A stretch of 6,295 nucleotides of DNA, taken from Fulvivirga aurantia (GTDB taxonomy: Bacteria > Bacteroidota > Bacteroidia > Cytophagales > Cyclobacteriaceae). Position numbers and translations under genes: made by a program. Positions 1 through 4,374 of this stretch are shown here, one piece after another; within the stretch, counting starts at the first letter, position 1; every line of letters starts with the position of its first letter. Under the pieces are notes generated by a model. The model was not told where the DNA came from and did not search any database. It saw only the letters and a program-made list of their open reading frames with translations. The stretch covers positions 1 through 6,295 of the forward strand of contig NZ_SMMD01000720.1 in assembly GCF_009711475.1 (NCBI RefSeq). The letters are read 5' to 3'.

Positions 1-81
1 AAGTTTTATGAGTATGATGAGTCAAATGAATTGATAACTCATTATATGGATTGCCGGCATTCACTAGAAACTTGTTGGTGA
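1..81 (+). CDS. Possible 3' end of an unidentified gene (partial)
   Basis: Reading frame 1 is open from the first base to a TGA at 79-81, giving 26 residues that begin KFYEYDESNEL and end SLETCW. The other two plus frames stop within about 35 bases. I do not recognise the protein, and 26 codons are too few for a domain call. The start of the fragment loosely recalls a YD-type repeat (YEYD...L), but that is weak. Indirect support comes from the terminator at 104-133, which has a T-run on both sides, as expected between two converging genes; topA supplies one and this would be the other. A stretch this short can also be open by chance, so this is a tentative call. Confidence 0.3.
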   Translation, partial: KFYEYDESNELITHYMDCRHSLETCW

Positions 82-94
82 CAACACCAACAAG
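71..94. terminator. Perfect 10-bp hairpin beside the topA terminator
   Basis: CTTGTTGGTG (71-80) and its exact reverse complement CACCAACAAG (85-94) flank a 4-base loop, ACAA. No T-run follows on the plus strand. On the minus strand the stem is followed by TTTCTAG, a poor tract. It lies 9 bases from the stronger hairpin at 104-133, and the putative plus-strand stop at 79-81 falls inside its left arm. It may be a second terminator, an RNA 3'-end stabiliser or both. The structure is read directly; the role is inferred. Confidence 0.5.
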
Positions 95-103
95 GGTAAA
101 CCA

Positions 104-133
104 AAAAACCGAGAAGTCTCCTCCTCGGTTTTT
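104..133 (-). terminator. Bidirectional intrinsic terminator of topA
   Basis: AAAAACCGAG (104-113) pairs perfectly with CTCGGTTTTT (124-133) around a 10-base loop. Read on the minus strand the GC part of the stem is followed by six T residues (complement of A103-A108), and on the plus strand by five (129-133). This is the form expected of a Rho-independent terminator working both ways. It begins 23 bases beyond the topA stop codon, so it most likely ends the topA transcript and perhaps that of a convergent gene to the left. Confidence 0.85.
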
Positions 134-156
134 CTAGTATTGCTATATAAACATAC

Positions 157-2532
157 TTACTTCTTTTTCTTAGCGGACGCTTTGGTGGTGGTTTTCTTGG
201 CAGTGGTTTTCTTAGCTGTTGTCTTCTTAGCTCCACCTCTACCCTTCTTCGCTGGGGCTTTTTCTGCCAGCTCAAGACACTCTTCTAAAGTAAGTTCTTC
301 AGGCTTTTTGTCTTTGGGTATTTTTACGTTCTTTCTACCTACTTTGATGTAAGGGCCATAACGACCATTAAGTACCTGTACATCTGAATTCTCCTCAAAT
401 GATTTAATATGCTTGTTAGCATCAGCTTCGCGCTTGGCCTTAATCAACTCTATAGCACGATCAGATTCGATAGTATATGGGTCATCGTCTTTTGGTATAG
501 ACACAAACTTGCCATCATGCTTCACATAAGGACCAAATCTGCCTATTGCAGCCTGCATAGGTTTATCCTCAAAAACGCCAATTTCTCTTGGCAGCTTGAA
601 TAACTCAAGGGCATCTTCCAATGTAATACTCTCAATAAACTGTCCCTTTCTCAAGCTGGAGAATTTCTTTTCCTCGTCCTCTTCGTCACCTATTTGTACG
701 AGCGGACCGTATTTACCCAGTCTGGCAATTACTTTCTTACCTGATTTTGGATCGGTACCCAACTCTCGTGAACTAGATACCTCTGAGCGCTCGATGTTTT
801 CTGTGGTCTCCACTTTAGAGTGAAACTCTGTGTAGAAATTAGAAATCATCTTGTCCCACTCCATAGCTCCCTGAGCGATCTCGTCAAACTCTTTCTCTAC
901 TTCGGCTGTAAAGCTATAGTTGGTGACATTAGGGAAATGCTCGACCAAAAAGTCAGTAACTACCATTGCGATGTTAGTAGGAAAAAGCTTATTTTTCTCA
1001 GTACCTGTAATTTCAGATAGGGTCTCAGCCTTTATATCACCGTCCTTTAAATTCACGACAGTGTATTGGCGCTCCTTCCCTTCTCTATATTCTTTGACTA
1101 CGTAATTTCTTTTCTGAATCGTAGAAATGGTCGGGGCATATGTAGATGGTCTACCGATACCCATTTCTTCAAGTTTCTTCACCAAACTAGCTTCAGTATA
1201 TCTGGCAGGATGCCTTGTGAAACCTTCTTTGGCCTTCATCGACTCGAGGTCTAATACTTGTCCAACTTTTAACGGAGGCAACATTCCCTTTTGAACTTCG
1301 CCCTCTTCCTCGTCATCGGTCGACTCCAGGTAAACAGATAGGAAACCGTCAAATTTCACGACTTCACCAGAAGCGGTAAGTGTCTGATCAGCATTAGAAA
1401 TGCCAATCTTAGCAGTTGTTTTCTCAATCTCAGCATCAGCCATTTGCGAGGCAATCGCTCTTTTCCAAATCAGCTCATACAAACGCATCCCGTTGCGGTC
1501 TGTGCCTGGCTCTGTGTTGGCAAAGTTTGTCGGCCTGATGGCTTCGTGAGCTTCCTGAGCGCCTGATGATTTGGTTTTATACTTTCGGGTTTTGACATAT
1601 TTATCCCCGTATTCTTTCTTTATTTCACCTACAGCACTTTTTACAGCATCGTCAGAAAGGTTCACAGAGTCTGTTCTCATATAAGAGATAATACCCGCTT
1701 CGTAAAGCTTTTGGGCAACACTCATGGTCTGTGCCACTGAAAAACCTAATTTTCTACTGGCTTCCTGCTGCAAGGTTGAGGTCGTAAATGGTGGTGCCGG
1801 AGATTTTTTCGAAGGTTTCTTTTGCAAGTCTTCTATAGAAAACTCAGCATCCTTACATTGGTTGAGAAAATCTTCTGCTTCAGCTTGTGTGTCAAACTTA
1901 GCTGGCAACTCTGCATTGAGCTTTTTGCCATCACCCAAATCGAAAATAGCAGAAATCTTAAAGGAAGACTTCGGCTTAAACTTATCAATTTCCCGCTCTC
2001 TTTCTACAACCAAACGTACAGCTACCGATTGCACTCTACCGGCCGAAAGACCCGTTTTTATTTTCTTCCAAAGTATAGGCGATAATTCAAAACCTACCAA
2101 TCTATCAAGCACTCGTCTGGCCTGCTGTGCATTTACCAAATCTATGTCAATACCTCTGGGATTTTTGATGGCATTGTCGATAGCATTTTTGGTAATTTCT
2201 CTAAATACGATTCTTCTGGTGCGTGCATCATCAAGGCTTAAAGCCTCTTTTAAATGCCATGAAATAGCTTCTCCTTCACGGTCATCATCACTTGCCAGAT
2301 AGACAGTTTCAGATTCTTTAGCCAGCTTTTTAAGTTGTTTGATCACATCTTTCTTATCTGATGTGATCTCGTAGGTTGGTTTAAAACCATTCTCTTTGTC
2401 GATCGCCTTATCTCCTTTTGGCAAATCACGCACATGACCATAACTAGAGGTTACTTTGTAATCTTTACCAAGGTACCCCTCAATGGTCTTTGCCTTAGCA
2501 GGCGACTCGACTATTACTAAATTTTTTGACAT
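157..2532 (-). CDS. topA: DNA topoisomerase I (type IA)
   Basis: The 791-residue product relaxes negatively supercoiled DNA by cutting one strand through a 5'-phosphotyrosine link. The N-terminal Toprim domain (about 3-115) carries VESPAKAKTI with Glu9 and SDDDREGEA with Asp82, Asp84 and Glu86, the Mg-binding acidic set. The topoisomerase core follows (about 130-570), including GLSAGRVQSVAVRLV (161-175), the catalytic Tyr284 in ISYMRTDS, EAHEAIRPT (327-335) and GIGRPSTYA (458-466). Instead of cysteine zinc fingers, the C-terminus has about three glycine/tyrosine repeats (KYGPLV near 607, RFGPYV near 665, RYGPYI near 724). It ends in a basic tail (761-791) rich in AKKTT units. The ATG at 2530-2532 opens directly onto the family's MSKNLVIVESPAKAK start. 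No Shine-Dalgarno sequence is visible, which is normal for Bacteroidota. The gene diverges from the SixA-like gene and ends at a strong terminator. Identification is secure. Confidence 0.97.
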   Translation of the reverse strand: MSKNLVIVESPAKAKTIEGYLGKDYKVTSSYGHVRDLPKGDKAIDKENGFKPTYEITSDKKDVIKQLKKLAKESETVYLASDDDREGEAISWHLKEALSLDDARTRRIVFREITKNAIDNAIKNPRGIDIDLVNAQQARRVLDRLVGFELSPILWKKIKTGLSAGRVQSVAVRLVVEREREIDKFKPKSSFKISAIFDLGDGKKLNAELPAKFDTQAEAEDFLNQCKDAEFSIEDLQKKPSKKSPAPPFTTSTLQQEASRKLGFSVAQTMSVAQKLYEAGIISYMRTDSVNLSDDAVKSAVGEIKKEYGDKYVKTRKYKTKSSGAQEAHEAIRPTNFANTEPGTDRNGMRLYELIWKRAIASQMADAEIEKTTAKIGISNADQTLTASGEVVKFDGFLSVYLESTDDEEEGEVQKGMLPPLKVGQVLDLESMKAKEGFTRHPARYTEASLVKKLEEMGIGRPSTYAPTISTIQKRNYVVKEYREGKERQYTVVNLKDGDIKAETLSEITGTEKNKLFPTNIAMVVTDFLVEHFPNVTNYSFTAEVEKEFDEIAQGAMEWDKMISNFYTEFHSKVETTENIERSEVSSSRELGTDPKSGKKVIARLGKYGPLVQIGDEEDEEKKFSSLRKGQFIESITLEDALELFKLPREIGVFEDKPMQAAIGRFGPYVKHDGKFVSIPKDDDPYTIESDRAIELIKAKREADANKHIKSFEENSDVQVLNGRYGPYIKVGRKNVKIPKDKKPEELTLEECLELAEKAPAKKGRGGAKKTTAKKTTAKKTTTKASAKKKK
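187..231 (-). repeat. Three 15-bp units encoding the AKKTT tail of TopA
   Basis: Three adjoining 15-base units lie at 187-201 (GGTGGTTTTCTTGGC), 202-216 (AGTGGTTTTCTTAGC) and 217-231 (TGTTGTCTTCTTAGC). On the minus strand each encodes Ala-Lys-Lys-Thr-Thr or nearly so, in phase with topA. The first two differ at two positions and the third is more diverged. This looks like an in-frame tandem duplication that built the basic tail. Such tails are common and variable in length among Bacteroidota TopA proteins. Confidence 0.75.
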
Positions 2533-2547
2533 ATATACTTATTATGC

Positions 2548-2555
2548 TGGCTTTG
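2548..2555 (+). promoter_or_regulatory. Weak candidate -7 box for the SixA-like gene
   Basis: TGGCTTTG matches TAnnTTTG at five of the six fixed bases. It sits in the left arm of the same palindrome as the candidate topA box, so the two divergent promoters could overlap. It would leave a leader of more than 110 bases before the ATG at 2678, and no good -33 element was found. The AT-rich stretch to its right (2571-2610) and the TTTG copies at 2619-2636 offer no better match. Low confidence. Confidence 0.2.
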
Positions 2556-2570
2556 AAAATTCCAAAGATC
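2551..2570 (-). promoter_or_regulatory. Candidate topA -7 box within a palindrome
   Basis: On the minus strand GATCTTTG (complement of 2563-2570) matches the Bacteroidota -7 consensus TAnnTTTG at all but the first fixed base. It would put the transcript start about 25 bases before the topA ATG. The -33 element is poor: a TTTA sits 22 bases upstream in a very AT-rich tract. The box overlaps an imperfect 17-bp palindrome at 2551-2567, CTTTG-aAAATTc-CAAAG, with seven of eight symmetric positions paired. That symmetry could mark a repressor site. The promoter is inferred from consensus only. Confidence 0.35.
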
Positions 2571-2677
2571 AATAAAATTTTTAAAAATAAAATAAAGGCG
2601 CGTTTTATTAATTACCTATTTGTTTTTGTAGTTTGACGCGAAATTTCAAATGTAACAAGTCGTCATTCGTAAAAGTT

Positions 2678-3178
2678 ATGAGCAAAACTTTATTTCTATT
2701 AAGGCATGCAAGGGCTTCTGACAGGTTAATCGGACAGAAAGATTTTGATCGGGAATTAGACAGTATAGGTCTGCAAAATTCTACGCGCATGGGCATCAAC
2801 TTTAGTCATAAAGCGGTGCATTTTGACATGATTATGAGCAGTCCGGCTATGAGGGCTAAACAAACCGCCTCCCTGGTATCGGAGCAAATCAAATACGACA
2901 CCAAGAAAATACACCTCAACGAAGAAATTTACGAAGCATCTGTGCGTACTCTATTACAAGTCATCAACAGGCTTAAGGATGAGTGGACTACTGTACTGAT
3001 TGTAGCGCATAACCCCTCAATCTCATACCTGGCAGAATACCTCACCGGGTCAGAAATTGGTGATATGACTACTTGTGGCGTATGCCACCTGGAGTTTGAA
3101 ACCGAAAGCTGGGCCGAAGTATCAGAAGGCACTGGTGAGCTGATCACTTATGAATACCCGGATCTTCTCAATTTTTAA
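2678..3178 (+). CDS. SixA-like histidine phosphatase
   Basis: The 166-residue product belongs to the histidine phosphatase (phosphoglycerate mutase-like) superfamily, in the short SixA-type branch. The phosphate-pocket residues are visible. Arg9-His10 in LFLLRHARAS holds the histidine that becomes phosphorylated, with Ala replacing Gly of the textbook RHG. Arg59 lies in SSPAMRAKQTA (54-64), and the second catalytic histidine, His111, in VLIVAHNPSISYLA (106-119). No signal peptide or membrane segment is seen, so it should be cytosolic. The length fits SixA proteins (about 160 residues). The ATG at 2678 was chosen because the protein then begins MSKTLFLLRHA, as relatives do; an in-frame TTG at 2633 would add 15 unconserved residues. 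In E. coli SixA acts on phosphohistidine in a PTS-family protein; the substrate here cannot be told from sequence. The gene is divergent from topA and appears to be transcribed alone. Confidence 0.88.
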   Translation: MSKTLFLLRHARASDRLIGQKDFDRELDSIGLQNSTRMGINFSHKAVHFDMIMSSPAMRAKQTASLVSEQIKYDTKKIHLNEEIYEASVRTLLQVINRLKDEWTTVLIVAHNPSISYLAEYLTGSEIGDMTTCGVCHLEFETESWAEVSEGTGELITYEYPDLLNF

Positions 3179-3196
3179 GGTACTTAGATCAATGCT

Positions 3197-3251
3197 GTAT
3201 TCTTTCATTCGTCCGACCACTTTGAGTGGTCTGATGAATACTTAGGAATAC
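3197..3251 (+). other. Long imperfect hairpin in the gap after the SixA-like gene
   Basis: The core is GACCACT (3215-3221), loop TTG, AGTGGTC (3225-3231), a perfect 7-bp stem. Past one C/T mismatch it continues with ATTCGTC (3207-3213) against GATGAAT (3233-3239), which includes one G-U pair. A further outer stem is possible between GTATTC (3197-3202) and GAATAC (3246-3251) across small internal loops. No T-run follows on either strand, so it is not a standard intrinsic terminator. It starts 19 bases past the SixA-like stop and ends 55 bases before the ureohydrolase ATG. It could protect the upstream mRNA 3' end, terminate transcription atypically or bind a regulator. Confidence 0.5.
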
Positions 3252-3293
3252 AAACTGTTAATCGACTGATCGTCTCACTTTGCAAATATTTTG

Positions 3294-3301
3294 TTTCTTT
3301 G
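3294..3301 (+). promoter_or_regulatory. Candidate -7 box just before the ureohydrolase start
   Basis: TTTCTTTG, followed by CATCC and then the ATG at 3307, resembles the Bacteroidota -7 element TAnnTTTG with one mismatch. If it is used, transcription would start at or within a few bases of the start codon, giving a leaderless or nearly leaderless mRNA. A second candidate, TCACTTTG at 3275-3282 (also one mismatch), would give a leader of about 18 bases. Neither has a good -33 TTTG at the usual 19-21 base spacing, so the choice is open. Confidence 0.3.
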
Positions 3302-3306
3302 CATCC

Positions 3307-4374
3307 ATGCAGAGTAAGGAAGAAATTATCGCCTCTTTTGACCCCAACGGTGTTGCAGCTGGCAATGCTTTATTTGGGCTCCCTTTCGGTTTAGAACATT
3401 CTGACCTTGTGATCATCCCTGTACCCTGGGAGGTGACCGTTTCTTACAATGCCGGTACTGCGGATGCTCCAAATGCCATTCTTGAGGCATCCACTCAAGT
3501 AGATTTATTTATTAAAGATATTCCCGATGCCTGGCAGATGGGAATTCACTTGCTCGACACACCCGAATCTTTTCAGGAAGAGAACCGAAAATATCGCGAC
3601 CTGGCGGTCAGGTATATCAATTGGTTGGAAACTAATGAAGAAGACTGGATTTCTGATGAGTTGAAGGTAATACCCAAGGCTGTAGATGAAGTTTCTGAAA
3701 AACTAGCGATTTACATAAAGTCTCAGGCCATGAAATGGATGGGCCAGGGCAAACTGGTCGGACTACTTGGAGGCGACCACAGCACTCCTTTGGGTATGAT
3801 CAAGGCGATGTCTGCTACACATGAAACTTTTGGAATTTTACAGATCGATGCTCATGCCGATTTACGTGAAGCATATGAAGACTTTACTTACTCTCATGCT
3901 TCAATCATGTATAATGCCATGCAGATAAAGAATATTTCCAGATTGGTACAAATAGGCATACGTGATTTTTGTGAAGAAGAAATGAATCTGATCAATAAGT
4001 CCAACGGTAGAATAGTTACTTATTTTGATGAAGACTTGAAACAGCAACTCTTTGAGGGTGAAACCTGGAAATCAATTTGTGATAGTATTATCGATAAACT
4101 CCCTCAGAAAGTATACATCAGTTTTGATATAGATGGTTTAGAGCCGCGCTTCTGCCCTAATACCGGCACTCCTGTACCAGGTGGCCTCACTTATGAGCAA
4201 GTCATTTATTTATTTAAGCAGCTGGTAAACTCCGGGCGTGTAATTATAGGTTTCGATTTAAATGAAGTCTCTCCGGGAGAAAGCGAATGGGATGCAAATG
4301 TAGGTGCACGTTTACTTTGGCAGATGAGTTGCCTGATGGGCGCCTCTCAAGGCAAGCTACAGCTTAAGGCTTAA
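3307..4374 (+). CDS. Agmatinase-family ureohydrolase
   Basis: The 355-residue product belongs to the arginase/agmatinase/formimidoylglutamase superfamily, binuclear Mn enzymes that hydrolyse guanidino-type groups. All expected metal ligands are present: His158 in GGDHS (155-159), Asp181, His183 and Asp185 in DAHADLR (181-187), and Asp274 and Asp276 in SFDIDGLEP (272-280). YSHAS (195-199) and FDLNEVSPG (316-324, Glu320) are further active-site segments. The DAHADLR...YSHAS spacing looks more like agmatinase (agmatine to putrescine and urea) than arginase, but the substrate is not proven; formimidoylglutamase is the main alternative. The protein is longer than the roughly 306-residue E. coli SpeB because of a charged, probably helical stretch at about 80-145. 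The ATG at 3307 gives MQSKEEIIASFDPNG; an in-frame TTG at 3280 adds only nine unlikely residues. No signal peptide is seen, so it should be cytosolic. Its 3' end overlaps the convergent phosphatase gene by 11 bp. Confidence 0.88.
   Translation: MQSKEEIIASFDPNGVAAGNALFGLPFGLEHSDLVIIPVPWEVTVSYNAGTADAPNAILEASTQVDLFIKDIPDAWQMGIHLLDTPESFQEENRKYRDLAVRYINWLETNEEDWISDELKVIPKAVDEVSEKLAIYIKSQAMKWMGQGKLVGLLGGDHSTPLGMIKAMSATHETFGILQIDAHADLREAYEDFTYSHASIMYNAMQIKNISRLVQIGIRDFCEEEMNLINKSNGRIVTYFDEDLKQQLFEGETWKSICDSIIDKLPQKVYISFDIDGLEPRFCPNTGTPVPGGLTYEQVIYLFKQLVNSGRVIIGFDLNEVSPGESEWDANVGARLLWQMSCLMGASQGKLQLKA

Noticed and set aside
1724..2302. A 192-codon plus-strand open frame inside topA
   Set aside because: It is fully antisense to a conserved part of TopA, has a serine/leucine-rich composition typical of a shadow frame and shows no recognisable motif.
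2589..2610. AATAAA...TTTATT inverted repeat around GGCGCG
   Set aside because: The six-base arms lie in a low-complexity A/T tract where such matches are expected by chance.
2633..2677. TTG start giving a 15-residue longer SixA-like protein
   Set aside because: The extra residues (TRNFKCNKSS...) do not resemble the family, while the ATG at 2678 puts the RHA motif at the usual distance from the N-terminus.
2608..3147. Minus-strand open frames at 2608-2799 and 2929-3147
   Set aside because: Both are antisense to the SixA-like gene or its leader and show no motifs.
3197..3251. Hairpin as a standard Rho-independent terminator
   Set aside because: There is no T-run after the stem on either strand, so it is reported as a structure of unknown role.
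3280..3306. TTG start for the ureohydrolase
   Set aside because: It adds only nine residues (MQIFCFFAS) that overlap the candidate promoter; the ATG at 3307 is the more natural start.
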